Below the pieces are notes generated by a model. It saw only the letters and a program-made list of their open reading frames with translations, had not been told where the DNA came from and made no database searches. This document shows positions 8,357 to 16,013 of a stretch of 64,000 nucleotides of DNA, one piece after another (positions within the stretch are counted from its first letter, which is position 1; each line of letters starts with the position of its first letter). The stretch is from Streptomyces sp. SAT1. GTDB lineage: Bacteria > Actinomycetota > Actinomycetes > Streptomycetales > Streptomycetaceae. The DNA lies in NCBI RefSeq assembly GCF_001654495.1, contig NZ_CP015849.1, positions 6,365,001-6,429,000 of the forward strand. The letters are read 5' to 3'. Position numbers and translations under genes: made by a program.

Positions 8357-9405
8357 CCCGGCTGATCCCCTCGCCGGTCGCGGTGGACATCCGGCCCGGC
8401 GCCCTCGACGACCTGGCCGGTGTCCTCGCCGACGAACGCATCTCGCACTCCGGGCGGCTCGCCGTCGCCGTCAGCGGCGGCTCCGGCGCCCGGCTGCGCG
8501 AGCGGATCGCCCCGACCCTGCCCGGTGCCACCTGGTACGAGGTCGGCGGCGGCAGCCTGGACGACGCGATCCGGCTGGCCGGCGAGATGAAGAGCGGCCA
8601 CTACGACGCCGTGGTGGGCCTGGGCGGCGGCAAGATCATCGACTGCGCCAAGTTCGCCGCCGCGCGCGTCGGCCTTCCGCTGGTCGCCGTGCCGACCAAC
8701 CTCGCGCACGACGGCCTGTGCTCCCCGGTCGCCACCCTGGACAACGACGCGGGCCGCGGCTCCTACGGCGTGCCCAACCCGATCGCCGTCGTCATCGACC
8801 TGGACGTCATCCGCGCGGCCCCGGCCCGCTTCGTCCGCTCGGGCATCGGCGACGCCGTCTCGAACATCAACGCGATCGCGGACTGGGAGCTCGCCCACCG
8901 CGTGAACGGCGAGAAGATCGACGGCCTGGCCGCCGCCATGGCCCGGCAGGCGGGCGAGGCGGTGCTGCGGCACCCGGGCGGCATCGAGGACAGCGGCTTC
9001 CTCCAGGTGCTGGCCGAGGCCCTGGTCCTCACCGGCATCGCCATGGCCGTCTCGGGCGACTCGCGCCCCGCCTCCGGCTCCTGCCACGAGATCAACCACG
9101 CCTTCGACCTGCTCTACCCCCGCCGCGCCGCCAGCCACGGCGAGCAGTGCGGACTGGGCGCGGCCTTCGCGATGCACCTGCGCGGCGCGCGGGAGGAGGC
9201 GGTCCTGATGGCGCAGGTGCTGCGCCGGCACGGCCTGCCGGTGCTGCCGCAGGACATCGGCTTCACGGTGGACGAGTTCGTCCGCGCCGTGGAGTTCGCC
9301 CCGGAGACCCGGCCCGGCCGCTACACGATCCTCGAACACCTCGACCTCAAGACCGAACAGATCAAGGACGCCTACGCCGACTATGTCAAGGCCATCGGTA
9401 GCTGA
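8344..9405 (+). CDS. Iron-containing alcohol dehydrogenase, glycerol-1-phosphate dehydrogenase-like
   Basis: A 353-residue NAD(P)-dependent dehydroquinate-synthase-like dehydrogenase. It has the nucleotide loop GLGGGKIIDCAK near residue 95, then PTNLAHDGLCSP and a metal-binding histidine segment with HEINHAFD and SHGEQ. The NLAHDG-SP stretch is characteristic of sn-glycerol-1-phosphate dehydrogenases (archaeal EgsA, bacterial AraM) rather than of ordinary glycerol dehydrogenases. In this operon it could produce the glycerol phosphate or another polyol phosphate that the nucleotidyltransferase activates. The GTG start at 8344 overlaps the previous gene. Assignment to G1P specifically is an inference. 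Confidence 0.82.
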   Translation: MPLLTRLIPSPVAVDIRPGALDDLAGVLADERISHSGRLAVAVSGGSGARLRERIAPTLPGATWYEVGGGSLDDAIRLAGEMKSGHYDAVVGLGGGKIIDCAKFAAARVGLPLVAVPTNLAHDGLCSPVATLDNDAGRGSYGVPNPIAVVIDLDVIRAAPARFVRSGIGDAVSNINAIADWELAHRVNGEKIDGLAAAMARQAGEAVLRHPGGIEDSGFLQVLAEALVLTGIAMAVSGDSRPASGSCHEINHAFDLLYPRRAASHGEQCGLGAAFAMHLRGAREEAVLMAQVLRRHGLPVLPQDIGFTVDEFVRAVEFAPETRPGRYTILEHLDLKTEQIKDAYADYVKAIGS

Positions 9406-10162
9406 ACTCAGGCCGGTCGTGCACCCCGCGGGGGTCAAGGACCGGCGCAGCGGTGAGCACTGGATGGGACGCCTCTACATGCGCGAGGTGTCCCTGCGGG
9501 TCGACCGCTACCTGGTGAACACCAAGGTCACGCCCAACCAGCTCACGTACCTGATGACGGTGTGCGGAGTGCTCGCCGCCCCGGCCCTGCTGGTGCCGGG
9601 GATCTGGGGCGCCGTGCTCGGTGTCGTCGCGGTCCAGCTCTATCTGCTGCTGGACTGCGTCGACGGCGAGGTCGCCCGCTGGAAGCAGCAGTTCTCGCTC
9701 GGCGGGGTCTACCTGGACCGGGTCGGCGCCTATCTGACCGACGCCGCCGTCCTGGTCGGCCTCGGCCTGCGCGCCGCCGACCTGTTCGGCAGCGGGCGCA
9801 TCGACTGGCTGTGGGCCTTCCTGGGCACCCTGGCCGCGCTCGGCGCGATCCTGATCAAGGCCGAGACCGACCTGGTCGGCGTGGCCCGGCACCAGGGCGG
9901 GCTGCCCCCGGTCAAGGAGAGCGCCGCCGAACCGCGCTCCTCCGGGATGGCGCTGGCCCGCCGCGCCGCCGCCGCGCTCAAGTTCCACCGGCTGATCCTC
10001 GGCATCGAGGCCTCGCTGCTGATCCTGGTCCTCGCCGTCGTCGACCAGATACGGGGCGACCTGTTCTTCACCCGCCTCGGCACCGCCGTCCTGGCCGGCA
10101 TCGCGGTCCTGCAGACTCTGCTGCACCTGGTGTCGGTCCTCGTCTCCAGCAGGCTGCGGTGA
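9383..10162 (+). CDS. CDP-alcohol phosphatidyltransferase family protein
   Basis: A 259-residue membrane CDP-alcohol phosphotransferase. The signature begins DCVDGEVAR and continues GVYLDRVGA. The fourth aspartate of the canonical motif (GxxxDxxxD), regarded as the catalytic base, reads alanine here; a later Asp (AYLTD) lies nearby. It may therefore use a shifted residue or have altered chemistry. It overlaps the dehydrogenase by 23 bases and the glycosyltransferase by 4. It is the second such enzyme in the operon, the first being inside the DUF5941 protein, which suggests two successive transfer steps or two acceptors. Confidence 0.85.
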   Translation: MSRPSVAELRPVVHPAGVKDRRSGEHWMGRLYMREVSLRVDRYLVNTKVTPNQLTYLMTVCGVLAAPALLVPGIWGAVLGVVAVQLYLLLDCVDGEVARWKQQFSLGGVYLDRVGAYLTDAAVLVGLGLRAADLFGSGRIDWLWAFLGTLAALGAILIKAETDLVGVARHQGGLPPVKESAAEPRSSGMALARRAAAALKFHRLILGIEASLLILVLAVVDQIRGDLFFTRLGTAVLAGIAVLQTLLHLVSVLVSSRLR

Positions 10163-11052
10163 CCGGCGCGGCCACACCGGCGAAGGTCGGGGCCGTCGTC
10201 ATCACCATGGGCAACCGCCCCGACGAGCTGCGCGCGCTGCTCGACTCCGTGGCCAAGCAGGACGGCGACCCGGTCGAGGTCGTCGTCGTCGGCAACGGCT
10301 CGCCCGTCCCGGACGTCCCCGAGGGCGTACGCACCGTCGAGCTGCCCGAGAACCTCGGCATCCCCGGCGGACGCAACGTGGGCATCGAGGCATTCGGCCC
10401 CGGCGGCACCGACGTCGACATCCTGCTCTTCCTCGACGACGACGGCCTGCTCGCCCGCCAGGACACCGCCGAGCTGTGCCGCCGCGCCTTCGCGGACGAC
10501 GGGAAGCTGGGCATCATCAGCTTCCGCATCGCCGACCCCGACACCGGGGTCACCCAGCGCCGCCACGTGCCCCGGCTGCGGGCCTCCGACCCGATGCGCT
10601 CCTCCCGGGTCACCACCTTCCTCGGTGGCGCCAACGCGGTCCGCACCAAGGTCCTCGCCGAGGTCGGCGGCCTGCCGGACGAGTTCTTCTACGCCCATGA
10701 GGAGACCGACCTGGCCTGGCGGGCCCTGGACGCGGGCTGGATGATCGACTACCGGTCCGACATGGTGCTGTTCCACCCCACGACCGCGCCCTCGCGGCAC
10801 GCGGTCTACCACCGCATGGTCGCCCGCAACCGGGTCTGGCTGGCCCGCCGCAACCTCCCGGCCCCGCTGATCCCGGTCTACCTGGGCGTCTGGATGGTCC
10901 TCACGCTGGCCCGCCGCCCCTCGCGCCCGGCCCTGAAGTCCTGGTTCACCGGCTTCAAGGAGGGCTGGACCACCCCCTGCGGTCCGCGCCGGCCCATGCG
11001 CTGGCGTACCGTCTGGCGGCTCACCCGGCTGGGGCGGCCGCCCGTCATCTGA
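10159..11052 (+). CDS. Glycosyltransferase family 2
   Basis: A 297-residue GT-A fold glycosyltransferase. The N-terminal VVVVGNGSP strand, the LGIPGGRNVGI loop and the metal-binding LFLDDDG (DxD-like) are visible, as is a later HEETDLAWR segment typical of rhamnosyltransferase-like GT2 enzymes. It probably adds a sugar to a surface polymer or lipid on the cytosolic side of the membrane. The GTG start overlaps the previous stop (GTGA). Sugar donor and acceptor are unknown. Confidence 0.9.
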   Translation: MTGAATPAKVGAVVITMGNRPDELRALLDSVAKQDGDPVEVVVVGNGSPVPDVPEGVRTVELPENLGIPGGRNVGIEAFGPGGTDVDILLFLDDDGLLARQDTAELCRRAFADDGKLGIISFRIADPDTGVTQRRHVPRLRASDPMRSSRVTTFLGGANAVRTKVLAEVGGLPDEFFYAHEETDLAWRALDAGWMIDYRSDMVLFHPTTAPSRHAVYHRMVARNRVWLARRNLPAPLIPVYLGVWMVLTLARRPSRPALKSWFTGFKEGWTTPCGPRRPMRWRTVWRLTRLGRPPVI

Positions 11053-11150
11053 CAAGCTCGTTCTTCGGGAGCGTCGGCCGTGCCGGCCGGTGCGGTGTGC
11101 CCTCGCGGCACTCCGTGCCGGCCGGCATCCGAGGACGAAGGACGAGTCCG

Positions 11151-12080
11151 GTGAGTGAGACCGCGCGGGACGACGGCACCGGCACCGGCGCGGTGCCGCC
11201 GGCCCGGGAGAACCTTCCGGCGGCACGGCTCGCCGCCGAGTACGGGCTGACCGTCAGCGGTGCCCGGCCCCCGCTCCTGGAGTACGCGCGCCGGCTGTGG
11301 AGCAGGCGCCACTTCGTCCTGGCCTTCTCCCGGGCGAAGCTGACCGCCCAGTACAGCCAGGCCGGGCTCGGCCAGCTCTGGCAGGTGGCCACCCCGCTGC
11401 TGAACGCGGCCGTGTACTACTTCGTCTTCGGGATGCTCCTGCGCACCGACCGGGGGCTGCCGAACGGCACGTATCTGCCCTTCCTGGTCACCGGTGTCTT
11501 CGTCTTCACCTTCACGCAGAGCTCCGTCATCGCGGGGGTGCGCGCCATCTCCGGCAACCTCGGCCTGGTGCGCGCCCTGCACTTCCCGCGGGCCGCGCTG
11601 CCGGTCTCGTTCGCGCTCCAGCAGCTCCAGCAGCTGCTGTTCTCGATGATCGTGCTGTTCGCCGTGGTGATGGCCGCCGGCAGCCTGCCGGCGCCCTCGT
11701 GGCTGCTGGTCGTCCCGGTCCTGCTGCTCCAGTTCCTGTTCAACACGGGCCTGTCGCTGATCGTGGCCCGGATGGGCGCCGGGACCCCGGACCTGGCCCA
11801 GCTGATGCCGTTCCTCCTGCGCACCTGGATGTACGCCTCGGGCGTGATGTTCTCCATCGACGGCATGCTCAAGGGCCGGCCGGAGTGGTTCATCCGGCTG
11901 ATGCAGAGCAATCCGGCCGCCGTCTACATGGACCTGATGCGCTTCGCGCTGATCGACGGCTACGGCGCCTCGCACCTTCCGCCGCACGTCTGGACGCTTG
12001 CCCTGGTGTGGGCCGTGATCTTCTTCTCCGGTGGATTCGTCTACTTCTGGAAGGCGGAGGAAAGGTACGGCCGTGGCTGA
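11151..12080 (+). CDS. ABC-2 type polysaccharide/polyol-phosphate export permease
   Basis: A 309-residue membrane subunit of the Wzm/TagG type, with about six hydrophobic helices after a hydrophilic N-terminus of about 60 residues. Segments such as QVATPLLNAAVYYFVFG and the export-type loop ALHFPRAALPV fit the family. It would flip or export the glycan or polyol-phosphate product of the operon. The GTG at 11151 is chosen; upstream codons to 11097 look untranslated. The partner ATPase should start in the overlap at 12073 but is reduced to a stub, so this permease either uses an ATPase encoded elsewhere or is idle. Confidence 0.9.
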   Translation: MSETARDDGTGTGAVPPARENLPAARLAAEYGLTVSGARPPLLEYARRLWSRRHFVLAFSRAKLTAQYSQAGLGQLWQVATPLLNAAVYYFVFGMLLRTDRGLPNGTYLPFLVTGVFVFTFTQSSVIAGVRAISGNLGLVRALHFPRAALPVSFALQQLQQLLFSMIVLFAVVMAAGSLPAPSWLLVVPVLLLQFLFNTGLSLIVARMGAGTPDLAQLMPFLLRTWMYASGVMFSIDGMLKGRPEWFIRLMQSNPAAVYMDLMRFALIDGYGASHLPPHVWTLALVWAVIFFSGGFVYFWKAEERYGRG

Positions 12081-12147
12081 AAACCTCGCTGGTGAACTGT
12101 CCGAAGAGGGCCTCGGCGGAAAGTCGCGGTGGGCTGCGCGTCCGTAA
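12073..12147 (+). pseudogene. Remnant 5' end of an ABC transporter ATP-binding gene
   Basis: A GTG overlaps the permease stop by 8 bases, exactly where the ATPase cistron of TagGH-type exporters normally starts. It reads VAENLAGELSEEG and then a stop after 24 codons. No Walker A, signature or Walker B sequence follows in any frame before hpnC. The simplest reading is a deletion that removed nearly the whole ATPase gene and left its start. That the peptide resembles the N-terminus of such ATPases in other streptomycetes is from memory. Confidence 0.55.
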
Positions 12148-12391
12148 AGGAAACGTCAACTCGCGCGGTTCTTAGGAATCTTGAACGCGATCGGTGTGTT
12201 GTTGTGATCTGCGGGACACCCCCCCTGCGACCCCCGGCGTTGTACAACGTAAGCTGTACCGGTCCCGGAAAGCGGCAAGTGGGGAGATAATGCGCGACAC
12301 CCTCCGCCGGGCCGCTCCCGCGAAGGGCCGGGCGGCGTGTCCGAAATAGTGTGTCTTGGGTCGGCAGTGTAGAACGGGAGATGTGACGGCA
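12148..12391 (+). promoter_or_regulatory. Upstream region of the hopanoid operon
   Basis: About 245 bases without a gene lie between the ATPase stub and the hopanoid operon. A perfect 12-bp palindrome CGTTGTACAACG sits at 12238-12249, and a TTGAAC-like box at 12181. These are candidates for an operator and a -35 element. No sigma-factor consensus is clear enough to name. Confidence 0.45.
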
Positions 12392-12457
12392 ATGGCTACG
12401 GAAACTCCCCTGCTCAACGGAGCATGTGCCGTCCCCGTGCCGGGCAGCGGACGATGA
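12392..12457 (+). CDS. Short upstream ORF (21 aa) coupled to hpnC
   Basis: An ATG at 12392, about 11 bases after GGGAG, opens a 21-codon frame (MATETPLLNG...). Its TGA overlaps the ATG of hpnC at 12454 as ATGA. The arrangement mirrors the other overlaps in this operon and would couple hpnC translation to it. It may be a leader peptide, a remnant of an N-terminal extension, or chance. Nothing recognisable is encoded. Confidence 0.35.
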   Translation: MATETPLLNGACAVPVPGSGR

Positions 12458-13350
12458 CGCGGAGGAATGAGGCGCCCGATCCGGAACGCGCCACCCTCGA
12501 CAAGGCCGCGGGCGAGAACTTCCCCGTGGCCCCGTTCTTCCTGCCCCGCGCCTGGCGCACCGACCTCATGGCCGTCTACGGCTTCGCCCGTCTGGTCGAC
12601 GACATCGGCGACGGCGACCTCGCCCCCGGCGGCGCCGACGCCCGGCTGCTCGGCGCGACGCCCGAGCAGGCCGAGGACCGCCTCGCCCTCCTCGACGCCT
12701 TCGAGGCCGACCTGCGCCGGGTCTTCGACGGCACCCCGCGCCACCCCCTGCTGCGCCGCCTCCAGCACACGGTCCGCCGCTGCGCGCTGACCCCCGAGCC
12801 CTTCCTCGGCCTGATCGCCGCCAACCGGCAGGACCAGCTCGTCGCCCGCTACGAGACCTACGACGACCTGCTCGCCTACTGCGAGCTGTCCGCCAACCCC
12901 GTCGGCCGCCTCGTCCTCGCCGTCACCGGCACCTCCACCCCCGAGCGGATCCGCCGCTCCGACGCGATCTGCACCGCCCTCCAGATCGTCGAGCACCTCC
13001 AGGACGTCGCCGAGGACCTCGCCCGCGACCGCATCTACCTGCCCGCCTCGGACATGAAGCGCTTCCACGTCCAGGAGGCGGACCTCGCCACACCCACCGC
13101 GGGCGCATCGGTGCGCGCGCTGGTCGCGTACGAAGCCGAACGCGCCCGTGAACTCCTGAATGAAGGCGCCCCCCTGGTGGGTAGCGTCCACGGCAGACTC
13201 AAGCTGCTGCTCGCGGGGTTCGTGGCGGGAGGGAGGGCGGCGGTCCGCGCGATCGCCGCCGCCGAATACGACGTACTTCCCGGCCCGCCCAAGCCCGGCA
13301 AGGTCCAGTTGCTGCGCGAGGTGGGCGTGACTCTGCGAGGAGAGGGGTGA
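12454..13350 (+). CDS. hpnC: Hydroxysqualene synthase HpnC (squalene synthase-like)
   Basis: A 298-residue trans-isoprenyl synthase of the squalene/phytoene synthase fold. The first aspartate-rich motif LVDDIGD is at about 48-53, and the second, LQDVAEDLARDR, lies in the middle. In the HpnCDE route, HpnC converts presqualene diphosphate to hydroxysqualene. The start at 12454 is preferred because it overlaps the stop of the 21-codon frame; an ATG at 12424 would add ten residues. The stop overlaps hpnD (GTGA), so the two are co-translated. This is the first clear enzyme gene of the hopanoid operon. Confidence 0.93.
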   Translation: MTRRNEAPDPERATLDKAAGENFPVAPFFLPRAWRTDLMAVYGFARLVDDIGDGDLAPGGADARLLGATPEQAEDRLALLDAFEADLRRVFDGTPRHPLLRRLQHTVRRCALTPEPFLGLIAANRQDQLVARYETYDDLLAYCELSANPVGRLVLAVTGTSTPERIRRSDAICTALQIVEHLQDVAEDLARDRIYLPASDMKRFHVQEADLATPTAGASVRALVAYEAERARELLNEGAPLVGSVHGRLKLLLAGFVAGGRAAVRAIAAAEYDVLPGPPKPGKVQLLREVGVTLRGEG

Positions 13351-14297
13351 TCCGGTCCGTGGAGTCGGAACAGCACGCGTCCGCACCGGTACTCGCCGCC
13401 TACAGCTACTGCGAGGCCGTCACCGGACAGCAGGCCCGTAACTTCGCCTACGGCATCAGACTCCTGCCGGCGCCCAAGCGCCGCGCGATGTCGGCGCTGT
13501 ACGCGTTCTCGCGGCGGGTCGACGACATCGGCGACGGGGCGCTGGCGGACGACGTCAAGGCCGTCCGGCTGCAGGACACCCGGGCCCTGCTCGACCGGAT
13601 CCGCGAGGGCGGCGTCGAGGACGACGACACCGACCCCGTCGCCGTGGCGCTCGCCCACGCCGCCCGCACCTTCCCGATCCCGCTGGGCGGCCTGGACGAA
13701 CTCATCGACGGAGTCCTCGCCGACGTGCGCGGCGAGACGTACGAGACCTGGGACGACCTGAAGGTCTACTGCCGGTGCGTGGCCGGGGCCATCGGACGGC
13801 TCTCGCTCGGCGTGTTCGGCACCGAGCCCGGCGCGCGCGGCGCCGAGCGCGCCCCCGAGTACGCCGACACGCTGGGTCTGGCGCTGCAACTGACCAACAT
13901 CCTGCGCGACGTCCGCGAGGACGCCGAGGGCGGCCGCACCTACCTGCCCGCCGACGACCTGGCCAAGTTCGGCTGCTCGGCCGGTTTCCGCGGCTCCACC
14001 CCGCCGGAGGGCTCCGACTTCGCCGGCCTGGTCCACTTCGAAGTGCGGCGCGCCCGCGCCCTGTTCGCCGAGGGCTACCAGCTGCTGCCCATGCTGGACC
14101 GGCGCAGCGGCGCCTGTGTCGCCGCCATGGCCGGGATCTACCGCCGGCTCCTCGACCGCATCGCCCGCGAACCCGAGGCCGTGCTGCGCGGCCGGGTCTC
14201 CCTGCCCGGCCGCGAGAAGGCGTACGTCGCCGTGCGCGGACTGTCCGGCCTGGACACCCGGCACGTCACCCGGCAGACCGTCAGGAGGCGTGCCTGA
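13347..14297 (+). CDS. hpnD: Presqualene diphosphate synthase HpnD
   Basis: A 316-residue squalene/phytoene synthase-fold enzyme with aspartate motifs RVDDIGD (58-63) and NILRDVREDAEGGRTYLP. It is paralogous to HpnC in the previous cistron. HpnD condenses two farnesyl diphosphates to presqualene diphosphate. It begins with GTG overlapping the hpnC stop and ends one base into the next small ORF. The order C-D-E matches other bacterial hopanoid loci, which supports the assignment of which paralogue is which. Confidence 0.93.
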   Translation: MIRSVESEQHASAPVLAAYSYCEAVTGQQARNFAYGIRLLPAPKRRAMSALYAFSRRVDDIGDGALADDVKAVRLQDTRALLDRIREGGVEDDDTDPVAVALAHAARTFPIPLGGLDELIDGVLADVRGETYETWDDLKVYCRCVAGAIGRLSLGVFGTEPGARGAERAPEYADTLGLALQLTNILRDVREDAEGGRTYLPADDLAKFGCSAGFRGSTPPEGSDFAGLVHFEVRRARALFAEGYQLLPMLDRRSGACVAAMAGIYRRLLDRIAREPEAVLRGRVSLPGREKAYVAVRGLSGLDTRHVTRQTVRRRA

Positions 14298-14437
14298 TGG
14301 GCACCTCGACCACAGGGCGGCACGCGGGCCCGCGACGGCGGGCAACCTTCGGGTGCCCGACGGCGTCACTGACGGCGACGGCCGGCCGGGGAGCACGCGC
14401 CCACCGCGGCGGACGTACAGGGGAGGGCGCACGATGA
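14297..14437 (+). CDS. Small protein, DUF6380-like, between hpnD and hpnE
   Basis: A 46-residue, arginine-rich small protein. Its ATG is preceded by a near-perfect AGGAGG at 14283-14288 with 8-base spacing. It overlaps the hpnD stop by one base and the hpnE start by ATGA, so it is built into the translational chain. The central segment TASLTATAGR recalls DUF6380 small proteins that I remember from streptomycetes; this is recollection, not a search. Function unknown. It might only serve to couple translation of hpnE. Confidence 0.55.
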   Translation: MGTSTTGRHAGPRRRATFGCPTASLTATAGRGARAHRGGRTGEGAR

Positions 14438-15939
14438 CCGACGGGACGCGACCGGACGGCGACCGGACGGCGGCGGCGCCCGGACGGCACGCCGTCGTCG
14501 TCGGCGGCGGCCTCGCCGGCCTGACCTCCGCGCTCGCCCTCGCCGACGCCGGGGTGCGCGTGACGCTGCTGGAGAGCAGACCGCGTCTGGGCGGCCTCGC
14601 CTTCTCCTTCCGGCGCGGTGACCTCACCGTCGACAACGGCCAGCACGTCTACCTGCGCTGCTGCACCGCCTACCGCTGGTTCCTCGACCGGATCGAGGGC
14701 GCCGCGCTGGCCCCGCTCCAGGACCGGCTCGACGTGCCCGTCCTGGACGCCGCCAGACCCGAGGGACGTCGGCTCGGCAGGCTGCGCCGCGACCCGCTGC
14801 CCGTACCCCTGCACCTCGGGCGCAGCCTGGCCACCTATCCGCATCTCTCGCTCGCCGAGCGCGCCAGGGTCGGCCGCGCCGCGCTCGCCCTCAAGGCGCT
14901 GGACCCCACCGATCCCGCGCTGGACAGCCAGGACTTCGGCAGCTGGCTGGCCGCGCGCGGCCAGTCGCCCCGCGCCGTCGAGGCACTGTGGGACCTCGTG
15001 GGGGTCGCCACCCTCAACGCGGTCGCCTCCGACGCCTCACTGGGGCTGGCCGCGATGGTGTTCAAGACCGGTCTGCTGTCCGACCCGGGCGCGGCCGACA
15101 TCGGCTGGGCCCGCGTCCCGCTGGGCGAACTGCACGACCGCCTGGCCCGCAGGGCGCTCGACTCCGCGGGCGTCCGTACCGAGGTCCGTACACGCGTCAC
15201 CTCCGTCTCCCCCCACGAGAACGGCCGCTGGAGCGTCCAGGTTCCCGGCGAGACCCTGGAAGCCGACACGGTCGTCCTCGCCGTACCCCAGCGCGAGGCG
15301 TACGAACTGCTGCCGCCGGGCGCCCTGGACGCCCCGGAACGGCTCCTGGACATCGGCACCGCGCCCATCCTCAACGTCCACGTCGTCTACGACCGCAAGG
15401 TCCTCGGCCGGCCCTTCGTCGCCGCCCTCGGCACCCCCGTGCAGTGGGTCTTCGACCGCACCGACGCCTCCGGCCTGAAGCAGGGCCAGTACCTGGCGCT
15501 GTCCCAGTCGGTGGCGCAGGACGAGATCGACGCCCCGGTGGCCGAGCTGCGCGAGCGCTACCTGCCCGAGCTGCGCCGGCTGCTGCCGCGCTCGCGCGGC
15601 GCCGAGGTGAAGGACTTCTTCGTCACCCGCGAGCGCACGGCCACGTTCGCTCCCACCCCGGGCGTCGGACGGCTGCGTCCCGGCGCCCGCACCAAGGCGC
15701 CCGGCCTGTACCTGGCCGGCGCGTGGACCGCCACCGGCTGGCCCGCGACCATGGAGAGCGCGGTCCGCAGCGGCGTCGGCGCGGCGGACGCCGCGCTGCG
15801 CGCCCTGGGCCGGCCCCGCCCCAGCCGTCTGTTCGCCCTGAAGGAGACGGCCCACCGCACTGCCACCGGGGACACCCCCCGGGGCCCCGGCCGACAACCG
15901 GGAGAGACCGGCGCCGCCCAGCGAGGGGGGATCCGGTGA
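14434..15939 (+). CDS. hpnE: Hydroxysqualene dehydroxylase HpnE (FAD amine-oxidase type)
   Basis: A 501-residue flavoprotein with an N-terminal dinucleotide fold VVVGGGLAGLTSALAL (about 21-36) and a C-terminal FAD-contact region (LYLAGAWTATGWPATMESAV). It resembles phytoene desaturases. In the HpnCDE pathway it reduces hydroxysqualene to squalene. It overlaps the small ORF upstream by ATGA and the following GTG by 3 bases, so all cistrons here are contiguous. The C-terminal 40 residues are low-complexity and Arg/Pro-rich. Confidence 0.94.
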   Translation: MTDGTRPDGDRTAAAPGRHAVVVGGGLAGLTSALALADAGVRVTLLESRPRLGGLAFSFRRGDLTVDNGQHVYLRCCTAYRWFLDRIEGAALAPLQDRLDVPVLDAARPEGRRLGRLRRDPLPVPLHLGRSLATYPHLSLAERARVGRAALALKALDPTDPALDSQDFGSWLAARGQSPRAVEALWDLVGVATLNAVASDASLGLAAMVFKTGLLSDPGAADIGWARVPLGELHDRLARRALDSAGVRTEVRTRVTSVSPHENGRWSVQVPGETLEADTVVLAVPQREAYELLPPGALDAPERLLDIGTAPILNVHVVYDRKVLGRPFVAALGTPVQWVFDRTDASGLKQGQYLALSQSVAQDEIDAPVAELRERYLPELRRLLPRSRGAEVKDFFVTRERTATFAPTPGVGRLRPGARTKAPGLYLAGAWTATGWPATMESAVRSGVGAADAALRALGRPRPSRLFALKETAHRTATGDTPRGPGRQPGETGAAQRGGIR

Positions 15940-16013
15940 AGGTCGACCAGCAGCCCGCAGCCGGTACTGCCGGCGCCGCCGGCACCGCCGGCACTGCGAC
16001 AATAGGAGAGACT

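Noticed and set aside
12424..12453. Earlier start for hpnC
   Set aside because: GGAG is only two bases from that ATG, and the added ten residues are unlike the family. The ATGA overlap favours 12454, though this is not decisive.
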